From contig DAIDJQ010000068.1 in assembly GCA_027451305.1 (NCBI GenBank), positions 1 through 13,767 of the forward strand: a stretch of 13,767 nucleotides of DNA, written 5' to 3'. Origin of the DNA: Cellulomonas sp. (GTDB lineage: Bacteria; Actinomycetota; Actinomycetes; Actinomycetales; Cellulomonadaceae). This document shows, piece after piece, positions 1-6,963 of the stretch. The notes beneath the pieces were generated by a model, which was not told the DNA's origin, ran no database searches, and saw only the letters and a program-made list of their open reading frames with translations. Both the position numbers and the translations under genes were made by a program. How positions within the stretch are numbered: position 1 is the first letter of the stretch; the number at the start of each line of letters is the position of its first letter.

Positions 1-1039
1 AGGGCAGGACGACGACCTTGAGCGCGTCGCGGGTGTCCATGGCGCGGTAGCCGTCGGCCACGCCGTCCAGGGAGACGGTCCGGTCGAAGACCCGGCCGGG
101 GTTGATGGCGCCCGAGAGCACCTGGGGGAGCGCGGCGTCGATGTAGGCGCGCACCGGGGCCGGTCCGCCGGTCAGGGTCAGGTTCTTCGCGAACAGCGAC
201 CCCCACCCGACGGGTGCGTCCTCGTACTGCGGCACCCCGACGCGGGAGATGACCCCGCCGACCCGCGCGATGCCGAACGCCTGCCGGTAGGCCGGCATGT
301 GCCCCACCGCCTCGATCACCACGTGCGTGCCCTCACCGGCGGTCAGGTCGCGGACCTTGGCCACGCCCTCCTCGCCGCGCTCCGCGACGACGTCGGTGGC
401 GCCGAGCTCGACCCCGAGGGCGGTGCGGTCGGCATGCCGGCCCATCAGGACGATCCGCTCGGCGCCCAGCTGCTTGGAGGCGAGCACCGCGGACAGGCCC
501 ACGGCGCCGTCGCCGATCACCGTCACGGTCTTGCCCGGGCCGACCCGGCCCATGTGCGCGGCGTGGTAGCCGGTCAGGTACACGTCCGAGAGGGTCAGCA
601 GGGAGTTCAGCAGGCCCTCGTCGGTGTCCTGCAGCGCGGTGCCGGTCTTGACCAGGGTCCCGTCGGCCTGCGGGATGCGGACCAGCTCGGCCTGGGCGCC
701 GCCGACGCCGCCGGTGCCGAAGAAGTGCCCGTGCACGCAGGACGTCTGGAACCCTTCCCGGCAGTACGCGCAGGTGTTGTCCTGGATGCCGAACGGGCAG
801 ATGACGAAGTCGCCCGGCCGCACGGTCGCCACGTCGGCACCGACCTGCTCCACGACCGCCAGCAGCTCGTGGCCCATCGGACGCGGCTCGCCGGCGTAGT
901 CGTGCCAGCGGTGCAGGTCCGACCCGCACACGCACGCGCGCACCACCCGCAGCACCGCGTCCCCGGGCTCCTGGACGGTCGGGTCCGGGACCTCCTCGAC
1001 GCGGATGTCCCCGGCCCCGTACAAGAACGTCGCTCGCAT
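1..1039 (-). CDS. Zinc-dependent medium-chain alcohol dehydrogenase (3' end cut by window)
   Basis: The reading frame is open from an ATG at 1037-1039 to the window edge (346 codons). The family's usual length is near this, so probably only a few residues are missing. It is a GroES-like plus Rossmann-fold oxidoreductase of the zinc alcohol dehydrogenase superfamily, presumably cytosolic and oxidising an alcohol or reducing an aldehyde. Cys38 and the His57-Glu58 pair in MGHEL fit the catalytic zinc site. Cys90, Cys93 and Cys101 fit the structural zinc lobe, with Cys81 as a displaced fourth ligand. The dinucleotide loop is GDGAVG at 176-181. The second strand ends in GRH (200-202) instead of an acidic residue, which hints at NADP(H). 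A strong Shine-Dalgarno GAGGAGG lies 7 nt upstream. The gene is divergent from an MmyB-type regulator, which often controls such neighbours. The substrate cannot be told. Confidence 0.9.
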   Translation of the reverse strand, partial: MRATFLYGAGDIRVEEVPDPTVQEPGDAVLRVVRACVCGSDLHRWHDYAGEPRPMGHELLAVVEQVGADVATVRPGDFVICPFGIQDNTCAYCREGFQTSCVHGHFFGTGGVGGAQAELVRIPQADGTLVKTGTALQDTDEGLLNSLLTLSDVYLTGYHAAHMGRVGPGKTVTVIGDGAVGLSAVLASKQLGAERIVLMGRHADRTALGVELGATDVVAERGEEGVAKVRDLTAGEGTHVVIEAVGHMPAYRQAFGIARVGGVISRVGVPQYEDAPVGWGSLFAKNLTLTGGPAPVRAYIDAALPQVLSGAINPGRVFDRTVSLDGVADGYRAMDTRDALKVVVLP

Positions 1040-1046
1040 GACCGAT

Positions 1047-1053
1047 CCTCCTC
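1047..1053 (-). promoter_or_regulatory. Ribosome binding site of the alcohol dehydrogenase
   Basis: On the minus strand the sequence is GAGGAGG, a near-perfect anti-16S match, 7 nt before the ATG at 1037-1039. It fixes this start and shows that the dehydrogenase mRNA has a leader, unlike the divergent regulator gene. Confidence 0.75.
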
Positions 1054-1177
1054 ACCACGGCCCGACCTCGGTAGCGGCGGGCTCCTCGCGGAACCACGAC
1101 ACCACCGGCGGCGCCCGGGAGGAACGCTCTGGTGATGGGTGTACTGGCAGGTTGTGGCTGGCGGAGGTCGGGACTCG

Positions 1178-1183
1178 TACCGT
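1178..1183 (+). promoter_or_regulatory. Candidate -10 box (TACCGT) of a leaderless promoter
   Basis: TACCGT matches the TAnnnT pattern of actinobacterial -10 elements. It ends 6 nt before the regulator's ATG at 1190, which places the transcription start at or next to the start codon. No Shine-Dalgarno is correctly placed: the only GGAGG, at 1163-1167, is 22 nt away. The same hexamer precedes the response regulator gene at 10893. Confidence 0.5.
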
Positions 1184-1189
1184 CGGGGC

Positions 1190-2068
1190 ATGGACCACCG
1201 TGACGAGGTTCGCGACTTCCTGGCCTCGCGCCGGGCCCGGCTGAGCCCGACCGACGTCGGGCTGCCGCCCGCCACCGGGCGTCGCCGGGTGGTCGGGCTG
1301 CGCCGGGACGAGGTCGCCGTCCTGGCCGGGGTGTCCTCGGAGTACTACGCCCGCCTCGAGCGTGGCAACCTCGCCGGCGCGTCCGACTCCGTCCTGGACG
1401 CGGTCGCGGCGGCGCTGCGGCTGGACGAGGCCGAGCAGCTGCACCTGCGCAACCTCGCCCAGGCCGCCAACCGGCCCGCCCGCCAGCGGCGCCCCACCAC
1501 CAAGCCGACGGGTGTGCCCTCCTCGCTGCGCCGGGTGCTGGACTCGATGGTCACCTCGCCGGCCTACGTGCGCGACAGCCGGATGGACATCGTCGCGGCC
1601 AATGCGCTGGGCCGGGCGCTGCACGCCCCGGTGTTCCGGTACGCCCGGGCGACCGGCACCGCGCCGAACACGGCGCGGTTCGCGTTCCTCGACGCCGCCG
1701 GCCGGGACTTCTACCCCGACTGGGAGCGGGTGGGTCGTGACTGCGTCGCGGCCCTGCACGCCGCCGCCGGGCACAACCCGTACGACAAGCCGCTGACCGA
1801 CCTGGTCGGTGAGCTGTCGACCCGCTCGGAGGCCTTCCGGTCCCTGTGGGCCACGCACGACGTGCGGCTGCACCGCACCGGGGTCAAACGGCTGCGGCAC
1901 CCCGACGTCGGTGTCCTGGAGCTGGACTACGACGTGATGGAGGTCATCCAGCAGCCCGGCCTGCTGCTCATCGCCTACAGCGCCGCGCCCGGCACCCCCG
2001 CCGCGGACGGGCTGGCGCTCCTCGCCTCGCTCGCCGCGACCGCCGACCTGGCCACGCCCGCCACCTGA
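1190..2068 (+). CDS. XRE-family transcriptional regulator, MmyB-like
   Basis: A 292-residue protein with an N-terminal helix-turn-helix at about residues 30-75. It contains LRRDEVAVLAGVSSEYYARL, the typical XRE recognition region of this family. A MmyB-like ligand-binding domain (PAS-like, proposed to bind small hydrophobic ligands) spans about 105-275. It includes MDIVAANALGRAL, NTARFAFLD, FYPDWE and SEAFRSLWATHDV, all typical of MmyB-type actinobacterial regulators. The length matches the family (about 270-300). I chose the ATG at 1190: the in-frame GTG at 1139 adds 17 residues outside the family's normal N-terminus, and the TACCGT box lies only 6 nt before the ATG, implying a leaderless mRNA. 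Family members commonly regulate an adjacent divergent oxidoreductase gene, here the dehydrogenase. Its ligand is unknown. Confidence 0.92.
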   Translation: MDHRDEVRDFLASRRARLSPTDVGLPPATGRRRVVGLRRDEVAVLAGVSSEYYARLERGNLAGASDSVLDAVAAALRLDEAEQLHLRNLAQAANRPARQRRPTTKPTGVPSSLRRVLDSMVTSPAYVRDSRMDIVAANALGRALHAPVFRYARATGTAPNTARFAFLDAAGRDFYPDWERVGRDCVAALHAAAGHNPYDKPLTDLVGELSTRSEAFRSLWATHDVRLHRTGVKRLRHPDVGVLELDYDVMEVIQQPGLLLIAYSAAPGTPAADGLALLASLAATADLATPAT

Positions 2069-2181
2069 CGCAGCCGACCGCCGCGCCCTCCTGCCCATCG
2101 CCGTCCTCGGCCGCCCGCCTCAGCGGGAGTGCCGTGATGCGGTCGGCCTCGACGCTGCAGCTCGGTCGGAACGCCCGGGGG

Positions 2182-2214
2182 GCAGCACGCCTCGGTCCGG
2201 CGACCGCGTGCTGC
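2182..2214 (+). terminator. Stem-loop, possible terminator of the regulator gene or structured leader
   Basis: A perfect 9-bp inverted repeat, GCAGCACGC (2182-2190) with GCGTGCTGC (2206-2214). The loop can form a further 4-bp stem, GGTC (2194-2197) with GACC (2202-2205), around a CGGC tetraloop. This leaves a 3-nt bulge. It is not followed by a U-tract. It lies 113 bp after the regulator stop and 220 bp before the next gene, so it could be a U-less terminator or part of the kdp leader RNA. Confidence 0.5.
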
Positions 2215-2218
2215 AGCC

Positions 2219-2236
2219 GTCGAACCCGGTCGAACC
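2219..2236 (+). repeat. Tandem direct repeat GTCGAACC, 10-bp period
   Basis: GTCGAACC occurs at 2219-2226 and again at 2229-2236. A one-turn spacing of direct repeats is the usual arrangement for OmpR/PhoB-family response regulators, so this is a candidate KdpE operator. A related GTCGGAAC lies at 2165-2172. Function is inferred from spacing and position only. Confidence 0.4.
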
Positions 2237-2295
2237 AGGCTCGCCGTCCGGCGGAGCGACCCCGGCTTCTCGACTCCTGTGCGGCCGCCCCGGCC

Positions 2296-2348
2296 GTCAG
2301 GGCCCTGTCCTGACTTCGCTCGCGGGCGTCTGGATCCCGTCAGGACGG
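2296..2348 (+). promoter_or_regulatory. Competing hairpins in the kdp leader (candidate attenuator-like element)
   Basis: GTCAGG (2296-2301) can pair with CCTGAC (2309-2314) across a 7-nt loop. The same CCTGAC, as part of GTCCTGAC (2307-2314), can instead pair with GTCAGGAC (2339-2346). This second stem extends to 10 bp with U2306-G2347 and C2305-G2348. The two hairpins exclude each other, as in an RNA switch. Neither is followed by a U-tract, so a DNA-level operator is an equally good reading. Confidence 0.4.
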
Positions 2349-2435
2349 CGCGCGGCGAGGCGCAGCGGTGGGGGAATGGTGCCGGAGGTCATCGCGGCCT
2401 CCCGGTCCGCCGGGCCGTGACGAAGTGGGGCCGTC

Positions 2436-2519
2436 GTGGCCGATGTCGCGTTCGTGGCGCTGACCCTCGTCAGCTTCGCGCTCCTGCTGCTGCTCGTGCG
2501 GGGGCTGGAGCGCCGGTGA
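2436..2519 (+). CDS. 27-residue single-pass membrane micro-protein upstream of kdpF
   Basis: GTG start at 2436-2438 and TGA at 2517-2519. An in-frame TGA at 2418 lies upstream and there is no other start codon between, so this start is forced. The protein is MADVAFVALT, then a Val/Ser/Phe/Ala step and a run of five leucines, ending VRGLERR. That is one hydrophobic helix (about residues 5-21) with a positively charged, presumably cytoplasmic, tail. Its stop overlaps the kdpF start (GTGA), so translation is coupled. From memory, short proteins of this type with a -G-x-(E/D)-R end precede kdpF in other genomes, but I know no established name or function. It may be an extra small subunit or regulator of the Kdp pump. 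A weak GTGGGG ribosome site lies at 2425-2430. Confidence 0.7.
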   Translation: MADVAFVALTLVSFALLLLLVRGLERR

Positions 2520-2605
2520 ACCTCGAGTCCTGGTCCGCCCTGGTGATCGCGGTCGCGCTCGCGGGCTACCTGTTGTACGCGCTGCTCTTCCCGGACCGGT
2601 TCTGA
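2516..2605 (+). CDS. kdpF: KdpF, small stabilising subunit of the Kdp K+ ATPase
   Basis: 29 residues from a GTG that overlaps the preceding stop; TGGAG at 2506-2510 is a ribosome site 5 nt upstream. The protein has one membrane helix (about residues 8-24) and the typical KdpF ending LLYALLFPDRF, matching the family's usual 29-30 residues. In the KdpFABC complex KdpF packs between KdpA and KdpB in the membrane and stabilises the pump. Its TGA shares one base with the kdpA ATG (TGATG), so kdpA translation is probably coupled to it. Confidence 0.9.
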   Translation: MNLESWSALVIAVALAGYLLYALLFPDRF

Positions 2606-4269
2606 TGTCGGCGACGGTTGCGGCGATCCTGCAGATCGCCTTGCTGGTGGCGCTCCTCGCGGCCGTGCACGTGCCGCTCGGCGACCACATCGCCCGGGTC
2701 CTGACGGCCGCGCGGCACTCACGGGTGGAGCGCGCCGTGTACCGGCTGTGCGGCATCGACCCGGACGCCGACCAGCGGTGGAGCGTCTACGCGCGCTCGC
2801 TGCTGGCCTTCTCCTTCGTCAGCGTGCTCGCGCTGTACGCGTTCCAGCGCGCGCAGGCGCACCTGCCCCTGTCGCTCGGCCGGGCCGGTGTCGGCCCGGC
2901 GGGTGCGTGGAACACGGCCGTCTCGTTCGTGACCAACACCGACTGGCAGTGGTACTCCGGCGAGGCCGTGATGGGTCAGCTGGTCCAGATGGCCGGGCTG
3001 GCGGTGCAGAACTTCGCCTCGGCAGCGGTGGGGCTCGCGGTCGCGGTCGCGCTGGTGCGCGGCTTCGTCCGGAGCCGGACCGACCGGATCGGCAACTTCT
3101 GGGTGGACCTGGTGCGCTCCTGCGGCCGGATCCTGCTGCCGTTGTCGGTCGTGGCGGCACTCGTCCTGATCCTGGGCGGTGTGGTCCAGAACTTCGACGG
3201 CGTGCACACGGTGACCACCCTCGCAGGCGGCTCGCAGCATCTGCTGGGCGGTCCGGTCGCGTCCCAGGAGGCGATCAAGGACCTGGGGACCAACGGCGGC
3301 GGCTACTTCAACGCCAACAGCGCCCACCCGTTCGAGAACCCCACGGCCTGGACGGACCTGTTCGAGATCTTCCTGCTGCTGGCGATCCCCTTCTCGCTGC
3401 CTCGCACGTTCGGCACCCTGATCGGTGATCGCCGGCAGGGACTGGCGATCGTGTCGGTGATGGGCGGGCTGTGGGCGGCTGCGGTCGGTGCGGCCACCTG
3501 GGCCGAGCTGCGCGCGGCGGGCGCAGTCCCGCAGCTGGTGGGGATGGCGATGGAGGGGAAGGAGGTCCGCTTCGGGCCGGCTGCGTCGGCGCTGTTCGCC
3601 GCCTCCACGACGGCCACGTCGACCGGGTCGGTGAACGCGGTGCACGGCTCGTCGACCGCGTTGGGCGGGGGTGTCGCGCTGATGAACATGATGCTCGGGG
3701 AGGTCTCGCCCGGCGGGGTCGGCTCGGGCCTGTACGGGATGCTGATGATCGCCGTGCTGGCCGTGTTCCTGGCAGGGCTGATGGTGGGCCGCACCCCGGA
3801 GTACCTGGGCAAGAAGATCGGCCGGAACGAGGTCACCCTCGTCGCGCTGTCGATCCTCACCATGCCGGCACTCGTGCTGGTCGGTGCCGCGGTCACGGCC
3901 GGCGTCCCGTCCTTGCGCGCGGCGGCGGTGTCCGGCTCGGGGCCGCACGGGTTGTCCGAGATCTTGTACGCGTACGCCTCCGTGGTGAACAACAACGGGT
4001 CGGCGTTCGGCGGCTTCGGCGCTGCGACGCCGTTCCAGAGCACCGCGCTGGGGCTGGGGATGCTGTTCGGCCGGTTCGTGCCGATCGTGCTGACGCTCGC
4101 CCTGGCGGGGTCGTTGGCGAGGCAGCGCCAGGTGCCGGCCGGGGCCGGCACGCTGCCGACGCACACCCCGGTCTTCGTCGGGCTGCTGGCCGGCGTCGTC
4201 GTCATCGTCGCGGGGCTCACGTTCTTCCCCGCGCTCGCGCTCGCACCCTTCGCCGAGGCCCTGTCATGA
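2605..4269 (+). CDS. kdpA: KdpA, potassium-binding and translocating subunit
   Basis: 554 residues (Escherichia coli 557), a polytopic membrane protein of the KdpA/SKT superfamily with about ten membrane segments. It selects K+ and passes it to KdpB. The four pore-loop regions are recognisable: [30 protein letters not shown] (LGTNGGG at 227-233, with the selectivity-filter glycine at 232 as in E. coli), [15 protein letters not shown], and [13 protein letters not shown]. No key motif is missing. Start and stop overlap kdpF (TGATG) and kdpB (ATGA), so it sits in the middle of a translationally coupled operon. No independent ribosome site is seen before its ATG, consistent with coupling. Confidence 0.97.
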   Translation: MSATVAAILQIALLVALLAAVHVPLGDHIARVLTAARHSRVERAVYRLCGIDPDADQRWSVYARSLLAFSFVSVLALYAFQRAQAHLPLSLGRAGVGPAGAWNTAVSFVTNTDWQWYSGEAVMGQLVQMAGLAVQNFASAAVGLAVAVALVRGFVRSRTDRIGNFWVDLVRSCGRILLPLSVVAALVLILGGVVQNFDGVHTVTTLAGGSQHLLGGPVASQEAIKDLGTNGGGYFNANSAHPFENPTAWTDLFEIFLLLAIPFSLPRTFGTLIGDRRQGLAIVSVMGGLWAAAVGAATWAELRAAGAVPQLVGMAMEGKEVRFGPAASALFAASTTATSTGSVNAVHGSSTALGGGVALMNMMLGEVSPGGVGSGLYGMLMIAVLAVFLAGLMVGRTPEYLGKKIGRNEVTLVALSILTMPALVLVGAAVTAGVPSLRAAAVSGSGPHGLSEILYAYASVVNNNGSAFGGFGAATPFQSTALGLGMLFGRFVPIVLTLALAGSLARQRQVPAGAGTLPTHTPVFVGLLAGVVVIVAGLTFFPALALAPFAEALS

Positions 4270-6344
4270 CCGCCACCACCCCCTCGTTGACCCCGGGCGT
4301 CCGCCCGGCGGCGGGCTTCTTCGAGCCCCGGCAGCTGGTCTCGTCGATGCCGGCGGCCCTGCGCAAGCTCGACCCGCGTCACCAGCTGCGCTCGCCGGTG
4401 ATGTTCGTGGTCTGGGTGGGTGCGGCGCTGGCCACGGTGCTCGCGGTGCGTCACCCCAGCGGCTTCGCGTGGGCGATCGCCGTCTGGCTGTGGCTCACCG
4501 TCGTCTTCGCCAACCTCGCCGAGGCCGTCGCCGAGGGGCGTGGCCAGGCGCAGGCCGCCTCGCTGCGGCGGGCCCGCACGCAGACCACGGCCCGTCGCCT
4601 GCTCGCGGACGGCCGGGAGGAGGAGGTGCCGGGCACGGCGCTGGCCGTCGGGGACCGGGTGGTCGTGGAGGCCGGTGAGGTCATCCCGGGTGACGGCGAC
4701 GTGGTCGAAGGGGTCGCCGCGGTGGACGAGTCCGCCGTCACGGGGGAGTCCGCGCCGGTGATCCGCGAGTCCGGCGGCGACCGGTCCGCGGTGACCGGTG
4801 GGACCCGGGTGCTGTCGGACCGGATCGTGGTGCGGATCACCGCCAAGGCGGGCGAGACGTTCCTGGACCGGATGATCGCCCTGGTCGAGGGCTCGGCGCG
4901 GCAGAAGACGCCGAACGAGATCGCGCTGAACCTGCTGCTGGCCTCGCTCACGCTGATCTTCCTGCTGGCCGTGGTGACGCTGCAGCCGTTCGCCGTCTAC
5001 TCCGGGCAGCCGCAGTCCGTCATCGTGCTCGTCGCGTTGCTCGTGTGCCTGATCCCCACCACGATCGGGGCGCTGCTGTCCGCGATCGGCATCGCGGGGA
5101 TGGACCGGCTCGTGCAGCGCAACGTGATGGCGCTGTCGGGCCGGGCCGTGGAGGCCGCCGGCGACGTCGACGTGCTGCTGCTGGACAAGACCGGCACGAT
5201 CACGCTCGGCAACCGGCAGGCCGTCGAGCTGGTGCCCGCCGACGACGTCGAGGTGACGCACCTGGCCGACGCCGCCCAGCTGTCGAGCCTGGCGGACGAG
5301 ACCCCCGAGGGCAGGTCGATCGTCGTCCTGGCGAAGGCGAGCTACGGGCTGCGGGAGCGGCCCGAGGGCCAGCTGACGCACGCGACGTTCCTGCCGTTCA
5401 CCGCCCAGACCCGGATGAGCGGGGTCGACCTGGACGACCCGGCCGGGCTGCGGTCCATCCGCAAGGGCGCCGCCAGCGCCGTCATGGCCTGGGTGCGCGA
5501 GCACGGCGGGCACCCCACCGGCGACGTCGGCCAGACGGTCGACGCGATCGCCGGTTCGGGCGGCACCCCGCTGGTGGTCGCCGAGCTGGTCGGCGCCGGC
5601 CCGGCACGGGCGCTGGGGGTGGTGCACCTGAAGGACGTGGTCAAGGCCGGGATGCGCGAACGGTTCGACGAGCTGCGCGCGATGGGCATCCGGACCGTGA
5701 TGATCACCGGGGACAACGCCCTGACGGCCGGTGCGATCGCGGCCGAGGCCGGGGTGGACGACTTCCTGGCCGAGGCGACACCGGAGGACAAGCTCGCGCT
5801 GATCCGCACCGAGCAGGCCGGCGGCCGGCTGGTCGCGATGACCGGGGACGGCACCAACGACGCCCCGGCGCTGGCCCAGGCGGACGTCGGCGTCGCGATG
5901 AACACCGGGACCTCGGCCGCCAAGGAGGCCGGGAACATGGTCGACCTGGACTCCAACCCGACCAAGCTGATCGAGATCGTCGCGATCGGCAAGCAGCTGC
6001 TGATCACCCGTGGGGCGCTGACCACGTTCTCCATCGCCAACGACGTGGCCAAGTACTTCGCGATCATCCCGGCGATGTTCGCCGGGCTGTACCCGCAGCT
6101 GCAGGCGCTGAACGTGATGCGGCTGAGCTCTCCGCGCTCCGCGGTGCTCTCCGCGGTGATCTTCAACGCGCTGGTCATCATCGCCCTCGTGCCGGTGGCG
6201 CTGCGCGGGGTCCGGTACACCCCCTCGAGCGCGGCGGCGATGCTGCGCCGCAACCTGCTGGTCTACGGCCTGGGCGGGATCGTCGTGCCGTTCATCGGGA
6301 TCAAGCTCATCGACCTGCTCGTCTCCCTGCTGCCCGGCATGTGA
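4266..6344 (+). CDS. kdpB: KdpB, P-type ATPase catalytic subunit
   Basis: 692 residues (E. coli 682). The catalytic P-type ATPase of the Kdp pump; it hydrolyses ATP and drives K+ import. The order is two membrane helices (about 42-95), an actuator domain with TGES at 159-162, helices around the IPTTIG motif (Pro264), and the phosphorylation site DKTGT with Asp307 (the same residue number as in E. coli). The nucleotide-binding domain follows with KGAASAV, then the hinge TGDGTNDAP (Asp528, Asp532) and C-terminal helices beginning [19 protein letters not shown]. Ser162 of TGES, whose phosphorylation inhibits the E. coli pump, is kept. The start is the ATG overlapping the kdpA stop (ATGA), with GAGG 7 nt upstream. 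The frame stays open far 5' inside kdpA, but that part has no family resemblance. Confidence 0.97.
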   Translation: MTATTPSLTPGVRPAAGFFEPRQLVSSMPAALRKLDPRHQLRSPVMFVVWVGAALATVLAVRHPSGFAWAIAVWLWLTVVFANLAEAVAEGRGQAQAASLRRARTQTTARRLLADGREEEVPGTALAVGDRVVVEAGEVIPGDGDVVEGVAAVDESAVTGESAPVIRESGGDRSAVTGGTRVLSDRIVVRITAKAGETFLDRMIALVEGSARQKTPNEIALNLLLASLTLIFLLAVVTLQPFAVYSGQPQSVIVLVALLVCLIPTTIGALLSAIGIAGMDRLVQRNVMALSGRAVEAAGDVDVLLLDKTGTITLGNRQAVELVPADDVEVTHLADAAQLSSLADETPEGRSIVVLAKASYGLRERPEGQLTHATFLPFTAQTRMSGVDLDDPAGLRSIRKGAASAVMAWVREHGGHPTGDVGQTVDAIAGSGGTPLVVAELVGAGPARALGVVHLKDVVKAGMRERFDELRAMGIRTVMITGDNALTAGAIAAEAGVDDFLAEATPEDKLALIRTEQAGGRLVAMTGDGTNDAPALAQADVGVAMNTGTSAAKEAGNMVDLDSNPTKLIEIVAIGKQLLITRGALTTFSIANDVAKYFAIIPAMFAGLYPQLQALNVMRLSSPRSAVLSAVIFNALVIIALVPVALRGVRYTPSSAAAMLRRNLLVYGLGGIVVPFIGIKLIDLLVSLLPGM

Positions 6345-6357
6345 CCGGCTCGTGGAC

Positions 6358-6362
6358 TGGAG
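6358..6362 (+). promoter_or_regulatory. Ribosome binding site deciding the kdpC start
   Basis: TGGAG lies 7 nt before the ATG at 6370. It favours this start over the in-frame GTG at 6352, which would put the ribosome site inside the gene. Confidence 0.5.
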
Positions 6363-6369
6363 TGCTGCC

Positions 6370-6945
6370 ATGCCGTCGACCCTGCGTCAGGTCTTCGCCG
6401 CTGCGCGGGTCCTGGCCGTCCTCACCCTCGTCCTCGGGGTGGCCTACCCGCTGGTGGTGTTCGGCATCGGCCGTCTGGCTCCTGCGAAGGCCGACGGGTC
6501 GCTGCTCGCCGTGGACGGGCGGGTGGTCGGCTCGAGCCTGATCGGCCAGCAGCTCGCAGGCGACGGCTGGTTCCAGCCACGGCCGTCCGCGGCAGGTGAC
6601 GGGTACGACCCGCTGGCATCGGGCGGGTCCGGCCTCGGCCCGAACGACCCCGGCCTGCTCGCCACGGTGACCCGGCGCCGCGAGCAGGTGGCCGCCCAGG
6701 ACGGCGTCGACGTCGCCCAGGTACCCGCCGACGCCGTGACCGCGTCCGCCTCCGGGCTGGACCCCGACATCTCGCCGCAGTACGCGCGCCTGCAGGTCGA
6801 CCGGGTCGCCAGGGCCCGCTCGCTGGATCCCGCCGTGGTGCGCGCCCTGGTCGAGGCCCATGTGCAGGGCCGGGAGCTGGGATTCCTCGGCGCGCCGCAC
6901 GTCAACGTGCTCGAGCTGAACGCGGCGCTCGCCGCGGTGGCCTGA
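6370..6945 (+). CDS. kdpC: KdpC, accessory subunit of the Kdp K+ ATPase
   Basis: 191 residues (E. coli 190), with one N-terminal membrane helix (about 8-30, including LGVAYPLVVFGIG) and an exported soluble domain. Family motifs are in order: VGSSLIGQQ, WFQPRPSA, GSGLGPNDP, TASASGLDPDISP and NVLELN. KdpC binds the KdpA/KdpB complex on the outer side and is needed for activity, possibly by raising affinity for the ion. A GTG at 6352 would add six residues; the ATG at 6370 is preferred because of the TGGAG ribosome site and the family N-terminus. It begins 25 bp after kdpB, the largest gap within the operon. Confidence 0.95.
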   Translation: MPSTLRQVFAAARVLAVLTLVLGVAYPLVVFGIGRLAPAKADGSLLAVDGRVVGSSLIGQQLAGDGWFQPRPSAAGDGYDPLASGGSGLGPNDPGLLATVTRRREQVAAQDGVDVAQVPADAVTASASGLDPDISPQYARLQVDRVARARSLDPAVVRALVEAHVQGRELGFLGAPHVNVLELNAALAAVA

Positions 6946-6950
6946 CCTGC

Positions 6951-6957
6951 GGGAAGG
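6951..6957 (+). promoter_or_regulatory. Ribosome binding site of kdpD
   Basis: GGGAAGG ends 6 nt before the GTG at 6964, supporting that non-ATG start. It lies in the 18-bp gap after kdpC. No promoter-like sequence fits in the gap. Confidence 0.5.
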
Positions 6958-6963
6958 TGGGCC

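Larger units (their letters stand above)
1040..1189. promoter_or_regulatory. Divergent promoter/operator region
   Basis: This 150-bp gap separates the divergent dehydrogenase and regulator genes and must hold both promoters. TACCGT at 1178-1183, 6 nt before the regulator ATG, fits an actinobacterial -10 box of a leaderless transcript. Two copies of CTGGC (1144-1148 and 1158-1162), 14 bp apart, lie just upstream and could belong to the regulator's own operator. No clear dyad or consensus -35 is visible, so the operator assignment is weak. Confidence 0.4.
2069..2435. other. Non-coding leader between the regulator and the kdp operon
   Basis: About 367 bp with no convincing gene; short open frames here lack ribosome sites and family features. 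It holds a strong stem-loop (2182-2214), a tandem direct repeat (2219-2236), a CAGGGCCCTG palindrome (2298-2307) and a pair of mutually exclusive hairpins (2296-2348). There is no TA dinucleotide anywhere in it, so no standard TAnnnT -10 box can be assigned. The core of the ydaO c-di-AMP riboswitch was looked for and not found. The kdp promoter and its KdpE operator most likely lie here. Confidence 0.6.

Noticed and set aside
2208..2420. Short open frames in the leader before kdp
   Set aside because: No ribosome site, no hydrophobic or conserved pattern, and they overlap one another in several frames, as random GC-rich sequence does.
2069..2435. ydaO-type c-di-AMP riboswitch in the kdp leader
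   Set aside because: The stretch 2216-2240 loosely recalls the aptamer's GAACCCG segment, but the conserved core (GACAGCTAACC type) is absent and the repeat is better explained as tandem GTCGAACC.
3471..4265. N-terminal extension of KdpB into kdpA
   Set aside because: KdpB family length and N-terminus match the ATG at 4266; the extension has no family resemblance.
3303..6371. 1022-codon open frame on the minus strand
   Set aside because: Antisense to kdpA and kdpB, which have every family motif; the product is low-complexity and rich in Arg, Gln, His and Asp, as expected of an antisense frame in GC-rich DNA.
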